In this document: positions 52,769 to 61,742 of the stretch, in pieces
Numbering within the stretch: position 1 is the stretch's first letter
Layout: every line of letters starts with the position of its first letter
DNA from: Devosia sp.
Lineage (GTDB): Bacteria; Pseudomonadota; Alphaproteobacteria; Rhizobiales; Devosiaceae
NCBI GenBank assembly: GCA_016713105.1
Contig: JADJPS010000018.1
Coordinates: 629,388-693,387, forward strand
Direction: 5' to 3'
Length of the DNA: 64,000 nucleotides
Program-made: the position numbers and the translations under genes
The notes under the pieces: generated by a model
Databases searched by the model: none
Told to the model about the DNA's origin: nothing
The model's input: the letters and a program-made list of their open reading frames with translations, nothing else

Positions 52769-54454
52769 CTAAGCGGCTTCGCGGTCGCTCTGCCCTTCGC
52801 TGTGCGGGGCTTCGGGCTGATCGAAGCGCATCGCAGACGGCACCCACCCCGACACCTTCTCGCGGCCCTCGCCGAGCGCGAACTGACGGAGCACCGAGCG
52901 GATCACCTTTGCCTTGCTGTCTTTGTGAGCGTCAGCCGCGTCTGCCCCGCCGACATCTTCCAGCATCGACAGAAGCGTCGTCTTCGACGTGATCAGATCG
53001 AGGAACGCATCGTCGCACGACCAGCGCTCCGTCATATCGATCTTCATCATCGTGCCAAGCGTTTCGACGAGGCCGGTCCCCGCTTCCAGCGTTTCGGCCA
53101 TCGCGATGGCCATCAGCTTCATGACATCAGGGTCCGGCATTTCGCAGAGTCTTGCGAAGATTTCTGCGGCGGAGGCTCCACCCCAAGAGCCGTCAACGAG
53201 CGTAGCGGGGCGGTCTTCTTCGTCGAAGCCGAGAAGGTCCATTCCCTCCTTTCGCGATGCCTCAAACCCTTCCCGCGATACCGAGCGCTCAACACTTGAT
53301 GCAGTCTCGGGCTTGTCGGCGCGGCCATTCTCGGTGCGGATGCTCCATAGATGGGAGCGTCCGATCATGTGCGCCGTGGTCAGCCGGAGCGCGATGCCTT
53401 GATGCCGTACCAGAGCGTCCTGCACTCCAGCGTGCTTGTGCAGGTTGCAGTAGTTTTCAGCGGCCTTGGTGAACTCCGATTTCAGGGCCGGTGTTTTGGT
53501 TTCTTGGCTAACCTTCGCCTTGGCTTCCTTCGCACGAAGTTCCTTTTCTGGAAGATAGCCTTCATGAAAGGCGACCTCGCCCGAATGGGTGATCGCGACA
53601 TAGACGCGGCCCCCATTCTTCCTGGAGGTTTTGCGGTACTCGTATTCCGGCCAGTGGTTGGATGGATCGAGTACGACTACGTCAGACCAGCCAGCCGTGA
53701 TGTAGGCTTCCGACTTCGCCGCGATTTCTGCGTTCTGCAGTGCCCAGAAAGCCGAGGCATCGGCAAAGTAGCTGTCCTCACCAAAGAGATCGGTGACGAT
53801 TACGCCCTTGTAGCCCGAGACATCGAACAGCGCGACGGAGGTGCTGATCTGCGCTCCGCCCAGAAGCCACAGGCGGAGCTGGCGGCCGATGGGGGCATGG
53901 TCTGCCGGATCGCGGAAGCGTTTGAGCCAGGCCTTCTGCTGGCCCTTGGTGGCGAGCGTCAGGGCGCGCATCGTGTCGGACGTCAGAGCCTCGTCTTCAT
54001 AGAGTTTGAGGATGCGGGTGTCGAGATTGGCGATGGCGAGACGCTGTTTCACCAGCCGCTCCGTCACCCCGAAATGCGCCGCGATATCTTCAACGGTGCG
54101 CTCTTTCGCCCGAAGCGCGGCGAAGGCCGCATACTGATCAAGCTCCGACATCGGAAGGCGCTGGATGTTCTCGGCGAGGGATGCCTCGATGGCCCTTGCA
54201 TCGTCGCCGTCTTCGAGGATCGCGCATGGCACGGGCTCGGCTTCGCCCTCTGCGGCAAGCTTGGTCAGCGCGGCGAGTCTCCTCTGTCCAGCGATGACTT
54301 CGAAGCCTGATGCGGTGACGCGCACGAGGAGCGGTTGCAGTACGCCGAGATTGCGAATGCTGGCGGTCAGCTCGTCCAGCGACCCCAGCCCCGACTTCCT
54401 GACATTGAGGTCCGATGGTTTGAGGTCTGATAGTGCGATGTGTGTGAGTTTCAT
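52769..54454 (-). CDS. ParB/RepB/Spo0J-type nuclease-domain protein of mobile element
   Basis: A 561-residue protein with an N-terminal ParB domain: IALSDLKPSDLNVRKSGLGS, LGVLQPLLVRV, VIAGQRRLAALTKLA and the catalytic/CTP-box-like LAENIQRLPMSELDQYAAF, then an HTH (VEDIAAHFGVTERLVKQRLA). The long C-terminal half is of unknown function and typical of large ParB-like proteins on alphaproteobacterial plasmids and ICEs. No parA or repABC is adjacent, so it is probably a regulator or DNA-processing protein rather than a partition system. ATG 54454 begins MKLTHIAL; frame upstream is not homologous. Confidence 0.85.
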   Translation of the reverse strand: MKLTHIALSDLKPSDLNVRKSGLGSLDELTASIRNLGVLQPLLVRVTASGFEVIAGQRRLAALTKLAAEGEAEPVPCAILEDGDDARAIEASLAENIQRLPMSELDQYAAFAALRAKERTVEDIAAHFGVTERLVKQRLAIANLDTRILKLYEDEALTSDTMRALTLATKGQQKAWLKRFRDPADHAPIGRQLRLWLLGGAQISTSVALFDVSGYKGVIVTDLFGEDSYFADASAFWALQNAEIAAKSEAYITAGWSDVVVLDPSNHWPEYEYRKTSRKNGGRVYVAITHSGEVAFHEGYLPEKELRAKEAKAKVSQETKTPALKSEFTKAAENYCNLHKHAGVQDALVRHQGIALRLTTAHMIGRSHLWSIRTENGRADKPETASSVERSVSREGFEASRKEGMDLLGFDEEDRPATLVDGSWGGASAAEIFARLCEMPDPDVMKLMAIAMAETLEAGTGLVETLGTMMKIDMTERWSCDDAFLDLITSKTTLLSMLEDVGGADAADAHKDSKAKVIRSVLRQFALGEGREKVSGWVPSAMRFDQPEAPHSEGQSDREAA

Positions 54455-55000
54455 TTTCGTGGCCTTTCGTTTGGGTTGAACATGCGAAGCCCTTTTGCCG
54501 CGCATGAACCCTTGGCCAGCGCCGAGCGTCCTTCTGAGCCGCGCGCTCTTCGCGCGGCAGGACGGTTGGGCCGTAAGGAAAAGGCTCCAAAGCTTCACCG
54601 CCACAGCGGTCCGCGCAGCGGAGTCCGACAACACGGGAGGCCGCCCTTCGCGGCCGAATGGAGCGGGCGGGCCGGAGCTCGGGCTATTGGTCTAAGCCTT
54701 TGACGTCGGCATAAGCTGGACGAATGGGGTTCCAGCGCGGGGTATCCCCGTGCTGATCAATAGAACCGGCGGGGCAGCGCCCCGCTCCATCCAACTTCCT
54801 GCCCCGATCGTTACCCGTATGGGCCGAGACTATCGGCTCGGCACAGCTTGGCGAGGAATGAGCCTAGCGGCGTAGAGCAGGACCAGGCCCTATGATGTCT
54901 GATGAAGTCACCGCGGGCCCGGCGCGCACTTTTACCGGATGCGGATTTTGTCAACTGCGGCTGGACATTTTCGGCTCGCGTCAAAGTGCCCGCCCTTCTG
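54455..55000. other. Non-coding region upstream of parB-like gene
   Basis: About 545 bases with no convincing gene. It contains short GC-rich hairpins (for example GCCGCGC-GCTCTT-GCGCGGC-like pairing near 54535-54560 and GGCCGCCC/GGCCGA near 54640) and presumably holds the parB-like promoter and the 3' end region of the next gene. No family motif was seen in any frame. Confidence 0.5.
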
Positions 55001-55597
55001 TCAGGATACCGGTGCAATCGATCCAAGCGCTTTCCTGACCGCTTCCGCCGCGGCTGTGCGGACTGCAGTGTCCGCACGTATCTTGTCCCGGAGGACCCGT
55101 CCGATCTCGAGCTGCACGCCGCCTGATCTGGCGCGGTTGCAGATATTGGAAGGGTCACGCGCGGCGTAGGGACCGCTGGTCACGATACGGGATAGAAATC
55201 CTGCCTCCAGCAGGGATGCATTGACGAGATCGCGAAGCGCATCATCCAGCCCGCCGACTTCGATCTCCTCATCCTCCGCTGCGAGACCATGAATGCCGAC
55301 GGCATGCGTCGCGGCGCCGGCCAATACCATCGCACGCGGCTCGTCAAAATTGGTCGACGTGACATGGAGGGTCCGATTGCCCTTAGGCTTTGTCCCTTCG
55401 AAGAGGTAGAGCGCATAGTCACTGCCGGCGACGGCGCGGGCAAGCTCGCTCGTCCCCGGCTCTATTTTGCCGCCGTGCGGCGCGAGAATGAGGATGTCGT
55501 CCCTCGCGCCATGCAGGCAGGTGATGATGAAGTCAGCCCCTTCCGTCTCGCTGAGAGCGAGATCGCCAAAGCTGGAATAGGTATCTTTGTCTGCCAC
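55001..55597 (-). CDS. Poly-gamma-glutamate hydrolase family protein
   Basis: A 198-residue protein of the phage/Bacillus PGA hydrolase family (PF05908). The zinc motif region is LILAPHGGKIEPGTSELARA, then YALYLFEGTKPKG, LHVTSTNFDEPRA and HAVGIHGLAAEDEE. Family members hydrolyse poly-gamma-glutamate capsule and are usually encoded by phages or mobile elements. The start is GTG with GAGGAGAGGC upstream. It has no signal peptide, so export or release would need another route. It stands alone between the ArdC and ParB-like genes. Confidence 0.82.
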   Translation of the reverse strand: MADKDTYSSFGDLALSETEGADFIITCLHGARDDILILAPHGGKIEPGTSELARAVAGSDYALYLFEGTKPKGNRTLHVTSTNFDEPRAMVLAGAATHAVGIHGLAAEDEEIEVGGLDDALRDLVNASLLEAGFLSRIVTSGPYAARDPSNICNRARSGGVQLEIGRVLRDKIRADTAVRTAAAEAVRKALGSIAPVS

Positions 55598-55669
55598 CGG
55601 CTGCCTCTCCTCGGAAGACAGTCTAGCACGGCCAATGTTCTGGGCCAGCGAACCTGCTCTGCGCCCGCA

Positions 55670-56586
55670 TCACGGCCTCCGCTCGTTGAGCCACTTGGCG
55701 GCTTCGCTCGCCTTTGAGGCGGCGGTGAAGATGGCCTTCTTGTCGGACTTCAGAACGCGGAGCCAGTTGGCGATATACTGCGCGTGATCGCGCCTCGTCT
55801 CCGGCGTGATTTTCAGATCGCTGCAGAGGAAGGCGGCGCCGAGCTCGGCGACCAGCTCTTCCATCGCGTAGCTTTCAGAGCCGAAGCGTCCCGAGAGATC
55901 GCGATCTAGGCGTGTCTTTGCTCCTGACCAGTGCACCAGTTCATGGCAGAGCGTTGCGTAGAAGCTCTCAGCCGCACTGATCGTTTCGGTGCCGGTGAAG
56001 CGCCGGCGTTCGGGCATGTGGATTTCATCGAGGGATGGAATGAAACAGGCTCGCTCCCCCTCTTCCTTGATCTTCGCACCCGTCGCACGGGCGAACTCTT
56101 CGGCCTGGGTGATCGGATCGAATACGGGACCCGCAGGAAGCTCAGCGTCTGTTTCAGGCACGAAGCCTTCTACCTGGCTTGCATTGAATACGTGACTGGC
56201 TTTGGCGATCAGCCGCTCGTGGGCAGCCTGATCATGATCATGATCATGATCACCATCATCACCACCATCATCATCGCGATAGGTCACCTGTTTGTAGAAG
56301 ACAACGAGCGAGGATTTCTCGCCGCGCTTCACCTGTGCGCGCCTCGCGCCTGCCACTGGCGGTACGTGCCCCACAGGTTCGAGGGGTAGTCGTGTGCGAG
56401 AGCCGAGACCCAGAGCGAGAGGATGTTGACGCCGTTATAGGGATTGCCGGAGGCGATGTTGGCTGGGCGGGCGACACTGCCGCCGTGTGATCTGGTCCAG
56501 GGGAGTTTGAAGTCCCCAGCGCTCTCGATGGCGTCTACGATGCGGTTTGTGATCTCCTGATGGATGTCGAATTTTGTGGTGGTCAT
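55670..56586 (-). pseudogene. ArdC-like antirestriction protein, frameshifted
   Basis: The N-terminal ssDNA-binding-type domain (MTTTKFDIHQEITNRIVDAI, SGNPYNGVNILSLWVSALA, LWGTYRQWQARGA) starts at ATG 56586 after GGAG. It goes out of frame at a GCGCGC run (56337-56342) and resumes as QVKRGEKSSLVVFYKQVTYR. The C-terminal zincin-like metallopeptidase has CHELVHWSGAKTRLDRDLSG (HExxH) and YAMEELVAELGAAFLCSDL. ArdC proteins protect incoming element DNA from host restriction. Intact length would be about 305 residues. An Asp/His-rich tract sits between the domains. Confidence 0.82.
56230..56276. repeat. GATCAT hexamer repeat coding Asp-His tract in ardC
   Basis: Nearly four copies of GATCAT are followed by an irregular CAC/CAT triplet run. 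On the coding strand they give the acidic-histidine linker DDDGGDDGDHDHDHDQ between the two ArdC domains. The repeats could expand or contract by slippage in units that keep the frame. Confidence 0.75.
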
Positions 56587-56862
56587 GATCGTCTCCTCTT
56601 GGTTGCCAGGACCCGCGAGAAGCCGCGGCCTGATGGCATTCGAAGAGGCGGACGGACGGAGGGCCCGCACCCCGAAGGGGCGTGCAAAGCGAAAGACGGC
56701 AAAGCCGTTGCGGGCAGGACGGATCTTCCGCCAGAAGGCCCATCAAAGAAGGACGAGGCCTCTCGCCGGAGACAGCCGGGGAGGAAAGATCAGCTGCCGC
56801 GCATTTTGGCGGCTCCAGCGGTAAGCCGCAGCGGATGCCTGCAGTGATGGAAAACACCGCTT

Positions 56863-56963
56863 CTATACGCCATAGCGCATATCCAGAAGATATACGGCCT
56901 AGCGTATATCCATAACATATACTCTAAAGCGTATATTGACAGGATATACTCCGAAGCGTATAT
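56863..56963. promoter_or_regulatory. Four 27-bp-spaced HipB operator palindromes
   Basis: Four 20-bp boxes start at 56863, 56890, 56917 and 56944, exactly 27 bases apart. The last three share ATATAC and GTATAT ends (core TATAC-N8-GTATA; box two has perfect seven-base arms); the first is degenerate (TATAC-N8-GCATA). E. coli HipB operators have the same plan (TATCC-N8-GGATA, several copies). They end 24 bases before the hipB ATG. Confidence 0.8.
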
Positions 56964-56987
56964 TCGTGGGTGTAGAGAGGTCGCACC

Positions 56988-57235
56988 ATGAACAGCATAG
57001 CCCGCACGCCACCCAGATCGGCGCAACGATCAGACGCCAGCGTAAACTCAAAGAGCTGACGCAGACCCAGCTTGGCGAGAAAACCAAGCTGCGGCAGGCG
57101 ACGATCTCGCAGCTCGAGAGCGGCGAAGGCGGCATTCAATTGAAGACGCTGACCGATGTGCTGGCGGCGCTCAATCTGGAGCTCGTCATTCAGGAACGAT
57201 CCGCTTCGACGCGCGATATCGAGGACCTGTTCTAG
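56988..57235 (+). pseudogene. hipB: HipB-like antitoxin/XRE regulator, 5' frameshift
   Basis: An XRE-family helix-turn-helix protein of about 83 residues: ATQIGATIRRQRKLKELTQT, QLGEKTKLRQATISQLESGE, LTDVLAALNLELVIQERS. The good start (ATG 56988, GAGAGG upstream) is one base out of frame with this sequence; an extra G at about 57007-57009 would fuse them. Otherwise only weak TTG/GTG starts inside the operator region are in frame. HipB neutralises HipA and represses the operon through the four upstream boxes. Its stop touches the hipA start. Confidence 0.8.
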
Positions 57236-58560
57236 ATGGTGCGCATCAAGAAAATCCGCCGCTGAGAGTTCTGCTCAACGGCCGCGATGTCGGCCTGCTC
57301 AGCCGCGCGTCGAGCGGCGCCATCGACTTTCAGTACGCGAAAGACTGGCTCGATTGGGAAAACGCCATTCCGGTATCGCTCTCCCTCCCCTGCGCGAGGA
57401 CCGCTATATCGGCGCACCGGTGCTCGCCGTATTCGAGAACCTTCTGCCGGACAACAAAGCGATCCGCGACCGCGTCGCGGCGCGTAAAAGCTTCCGGTAC
57501 CGATGCCTTCAGCCTTCTCAGCAAGATCGGCAATGACTGCGTCGGCGCATTGCAGTTCCTCGTCCATGATGCCGACCCCGGCAAGGCCGGCGGCATAGTC
57601 GGCCATCCGATCAGCGACGAGGACGTTGCGCGCAAGATCAAGGACCTCAAAGCCGATCCGCTCGGCATGGACGACGATGAAGACTTCCGGATTTCAATTG
57701 CGGGCGCGCAGGAGAAAACGGCTCTGCTCTATCAGGACGGCAAGTGGTTCACTCCGATCGGCACGACGGCCACAACGCACATACTGAAACCCCAGATCGG
57801 CCAGATCCCCGGCGGCATCGACCTCAGCAACAGCGTCGAGAACGAGTATCTGTGCCTCAAGCTCTGCGCGGCCTTCGGACTCGATGTCGCCAATGCCGAG
57901 ATTATCGACTTTGCCGGCACGAAGGTGCTGGCCGTCGAGCGCTTCGACCGCATCAGGACGCGTGACGGACGTCTCCTGCGAAAGCCGCAGGAGGATATGT
58001 GCCAGGCACTCTCGGTGCCGCCGAACCTCAAATACCAATCCGATGGCGGGCCCGACAATCAGGCGATCATGCAGCTGCTCAAAGGAAGCGACACACCCGA
58101 GAAGGACCAGGCCGCATACCTCAAGGCGCAGATTGTTTTCTGGCTGCTCGGCGCGACTGATGGGCACGCCAAGAATTTCAGCGTGTTCCTGACGCCCGGC
58201 CAGCGCTTCAGCATGACCCCGCTTTACGACATCCTGACCGCCCAGCCGAGTGTCGATGCCGGCCAGGTTTCCGAGAAAAAATTCAAACTCGCCATGTCGG
58301 CGGGCGACAACAACCACTACCGCATCGGCGACATCACGCCCCGCCACTTCACCCAGACAGCGGACCGCTGCAGTTTCGACCGCGGCATCGTCGCCGCCGA
58401 ACTGGAGCAGCTTCTGGACACGGCACGAGCACAGGCAGAACGCACGATTGAAGGGTCAGCCCACCCTCTCCCCGGCGAGCTGGCCGCCTCCATCCTGTCC
58501 GGCATCGACGCGCGGCTGCGCGCCATCGAACTGTGGAAAAAGGCTGAGGCGAACAGCTAG
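57236..58560 (+). pseudogene. hipA: HipA-like serine/threonine kinase toxin, several frameshifts
   Basis: The kinase core is intact in the long frame from about 57500: ISIAGAQEKTALLYQDGKWF (loop with the Ser that is autophosphorylated in HipA), VENEYLCLKLCAAFGLDVAN, KVLAVERFDRIRTRDGRLLR, and catalytic LLGATDGHAKNFSVFLTPG. The N-terminal 85 codons are split by three frame changes, two at homopolymers: AAAA at 57251-57254 (one A short), CCCC at 57387-57390 (one C short), and near 57480. Corrected, it would read MVRIKKNPPLRVLLNGRDVG onward, about 440 residues. HipA phosphorylates glutamyl-tRNA synthetase in E. coli and causes persistence. Confidence 0.82.
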
Positions 58561-60759
58561 AGCCTCCCAGGAATCGCGGGTGAGCTCTTAGCCATCGGGC
58601 GGCTCTTTGTCAGGTCGCTGAGGGCACCGTGCACGCGCTGCGCGGAGACGTCCGGATCAATGGCCGCAAGAACGCCTTGATCGAGGAAAGTCAGTCCGGC
58701 GTTACCCCATGCCCGGCTGCCCGGTTCAAAATTTCGATGAGAACCGCGCTCTGCCCCCTCTGTAGGAAGCTTCGCCGGCATCTGTTGAGCAATCCGCAGC
58801 ACGCCCATATCCTTTTCGCTCAGGAATTTGAGTCGCATCCCTTCCTGCATGATACGGGTCCACTCCCGAGCACCGACTTCAAGCACCTTCATCTGCTGAC
58901 TGATGCCGTCATCGACCTTCTGGACCTTCTTGGCCTGTTTCTTTTCCTGCTTCGCTTCTTCGAGGGTGACAAGCTCGTCAAGGAACTCCTGAGGAAGCTC
59001 GATCCCGCCGATGCCGGACAAGATTCTTGTCCAGCATGCGTCCTTCTTGGCCCACTCCGAGATGTTTGAGATGCCAGGAGGAGGTGACGTCAGATCGTCG
59101 TTCACGAATTTCGAGAAGACCTCAACGGCCCTTACCAGTCCGGGCGTAATTTCCTGGGCGTTCCAGACCGCTCCGTAATCAACAGACTAGATATTGCGGC
59201 GGCAGACTTCGCTCATCACAGCGATGGTGTAGGCGACAATGTTGGCCCTGTAGCCGCCATTGTACCAGGACTGTTCGGAGACAATCTTTTCAGTGCCCCG
59301 GAATATGATCGCACGGGCGATCGCACGACGGAAGAAGAGCTCGTTGAAGGCGTCCGCGGCGCTTTGCGAGGCGGACCACTCCTTGCCGATACGCTTGGCA
59401 AACTGGCCGAAGTTTTTCTGCGCGCCCTGGTTCACCCATTTGGGGTGATCGTCCCATACGTTTTCGAACTTGGCGAGATCGGTCTTCGCAAACATCTGAT
59501 TCTTCGGATTTTCAGCCCGAAGCGCCGCTGGTCAGCGGGCGTCAACTTGGCCTGCGCATCCGCATACTGACCGCGGGCGCGCTCGTAGTACCATTTGGTC
59601 TCACGCTGAGCGCCCTGCTGGGACGGCGCCCATATCCTGCGTGAAAATTCCTCCATGCGGATATGGAACAGATGGTTGGAGAAGAAGTCAGCTGCATTCA
59701 CGCGGTTCTGCGTGTTTGCGTACTCGGAAATCCGCGGGACGACAGCTTCGCTCTGGACACTGTCAATCACGGAGAGCTTCATCTGAACAAAGATGCGCTT
59801 CAGCCCGGCCTTGTCGCGGCGTCGTGTATGAAAGAGAGAGGCGGTCGTCTGGCCTCCGTTTACGATCTGCAGGTCCTTGATGCGCACTATCTCAAGGCCG
59901 TTTCGTCCTGCTTCGACGGCGACCTCCTGTGCTGTTGCTGTGATGCCGTTGTTGTAGGCAAAGAACATGTGAGGTTCATTGAGGATCGTGGCTTTGGTCC
60001 CCTGATTGACCTTCGCGCGGGCCTGAAGAAAGCTGCGGACGTTCTGCTCGAGGAGGCGCCCCCGTACCTTCCATAGAGGTTGGCCAGGATGTCGGCCGGC
60101 ATGACGACAAGATATGACGGGAAGGTATCGTCTCCGAGGTGTGCAGGTAGGCAGGCAATTCCTGTCCCGAACATCTGCTTCAGATCGATATCCAGCGCTT
60201 CCTTGTGGCCCCGCGACGTTCGCTGGCGCTGGAGGCGCGAAATGTCCCACACATGAAATGAGGTCGGAATGCCTGCCGTCACAGAGTCGTCGAGCACCTG
60301 GATTCGATCGCTTACGCCCCGCTGCGACACGAGATAGAGATTCAGCTGGCGTATCAGGCCCTTTCGGTCGGCGATCTGGCGCGCCAGGCCGTATTCGGGG
60401 GCTGTCGGCTCAAGTTCAGCGTGCAGACCTTTTGTGAGGCTGGCTTCGAAAAATCCGATCACGCGTTTGAAAGCTGCATCAACTTCAGTTCTGGTGAGAG
60501 ATTCCAGCTCAGCGCGGCACTCGAAATCCGCCACAAAGAGATCGAGGTTGCCCTCGTCATCGAACCAGTAGCCATCGACACGCATGCCGCGCTGAGCGCG
60601 GAAATGGCAGAATTCAAATCCTTCGACAAAACCCGTATCGATCAGCTCGCGCGAAACCGCATCCATGAACTCGCTGAGCTGGAAAGAGCCGTTTGCTTCT
60701 GCGCCTGCGAGCAGCTCCTGGCGAAAATCGTGAAAAAATTCCTCAAGTGACTGATCCAT
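58557..60759 (-). pseudogene. AIPR (abortive infection phage resistance) family protein, disrupted
   Basis: ATG 60759 begins MDQSLEEFFHDFRQELL; the AIPR core has MFFAYNNGITATAQEVAVEA and IVNGGQTTASLFHTRRRDKA, both diagnostic. Frame changes at TT 60069-60070 (one base short) and TTTT 59509-59512 (one short) split it, and an in-frame TAG at 59187-59189 separates CRRNI from SVDYGAVWNAQEITPGLVRA. Corrected length is about 734 residues. AIPR proteins accompany restriction-like defence operons. It overlaps the PD-(D/E)XK gene (TGATG) and converges on hipA with a four-base overlap. Confidence 0.82.
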
Positions 60760-61742
60760 CAAACCCCCTCAAAAATTACCTCGCGTGTACACCTGAACGG
60801 CTCGATGGCCTCAAGCTCGACATCGTAGGACACCCTTGCAAGTCCTGAGGGCAGGAGCGAGCGCACGAGCCTTGGAAAACCTTCCTCAACAAAGTACGTC
60901 CTGACCTCGCCTTCCATAAAGCGCGGCTCGTTGTAATCGACGACCGGCGCGTAGCCGGCAGCCGAAAGCTTGCGCTGAAACTCCTCAATCGCTTCAGCTT
61001 CGGGAAGCGCATTCTCAATCGATGAAACCAGGGCATTCAGCGAAAGCGCCGCCGGGTCTTCGGGAGCATCCAGCAGACGAAGAGCCGTGAGGTAGAGCCG
61101 GCCCATCGGGAATTCGAGCTGGTCTTCGGATGATATCCGCACCGCATTGCGCTCCCGCCCGGTGAGAGACTTCACCTCCAGCGCTGTGTCGCCGAACACG
61201 AAATCCTGCTTGATACGGTCGGCGCCGGTCCACGCATCAACGGCGTGCCGGTGGGTGAGATGCGAAGAATAGAGATCGCGCAGCACAAGGAGCTCTGCAA
61301 ACAGCCCCCGGACCTGTTCGGGAGTGAGGAGACCTCCTCGCCTGCCGGCCATGAAGGCCTTCCATCTTTTCAGATGTCTTAGGGCGACGGCGAGCCCGAC
61401 GGAAGGCTCCGTAACGGGCGCCAGTGCTTCAACAAGTGTCCGGCACAGGCTGTAGAAAAGATCGGAATCTTCGCGCTGGAGAAGCGACAGGACGAGATTC
61501 TGCATCCCCGGCTTGTCGCCGCTTCGAAGATCGACCCCGATCCCCCGTATCACCAGCGGTTCACGGTTGAATTCAGAGGAGTGATCACCCGCGAGGTCGA
61601 TGACGAGCAGGAGATGTGCCTGACTGTCTTTCCCCCAGTAGATGGGGATTCCCTGCTGTGAGGCGACCAGGCGGACATTATAGTCCTTGGCGGGCAGGGC
61701 GATGTCATCCCAGGGAAGCTTATTCGTCAAAATCTTCCTCAT
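60759..61742 (-). CDS. PD-(D/E)XK motif protein (DUF4420-type nuclease)
   Basis: A 327-residue protein with a restriction-endonuclease-like core in the middle: FAELLVLRDLYS, then VDAWTGADRIKQDFVFGDTA and LEVKSLTGRERNAVRIS, where the Asp and the Glu-x-Lys form the metal site. The C-terminal region (EEFQRKLSAAGYAPVVDYNE) also fits the family. It is the only undamaged gene of its operon; both ends overlap neighbours (ATGA with Z1, TGATG with AIPR). It is the likely DNA-cutting subunit of the Z1-linked defence system. Confidence 0.85.
   Translation of the reverse strand: MRKILTNKLPWDDIALPAKDYNVRLVASQQGIPIYWGKDSQAHLLLVIDLAGDHSSEFNREPLVIRGIGVDLRSGDKPGMQNLVLSLLQREDSDLFYSLCRTLVEALAPVTEPSVGLAVALRHLKRWKAFMAGRRGGLLTPEQVRGLFAELLVLRDLYSSHLTHRHAVDAWTGADRIKQDFVFGDTALEVKSLTGRERNAVRISSEDQLEFPMGRLYLTALRLLDAPEDPAALSLNALVSSIENALPEAEAIEEFQRKLSAAGYAPVVDYNEPRFMEGEVRTYFVEEGFPRLVRSLLPSGLARVSYDVELEAIEPFRCTREVIFEGV

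Noticed and set aside
52769..54454. Plasmid partition/replication locus (repABC)
   Set aside because: There is a ParB-like protein but no ParA/RepA or RepC neighbour and no iterons.
56863..56963. Tandem 27-bp repeats as a CRISPR array
   Set aside because: Only four units with 7-bp gaps, each internally palindromic and placed directly at the hipB promoter; no spacers or cas genes.
57478..57490. Programmed frameshifting in hipA
   Set aside because: Three separate frame changes within 240 bases, mostly at homopolymers, with no slippery heptamer and structure, fit sequencing error or decay better.
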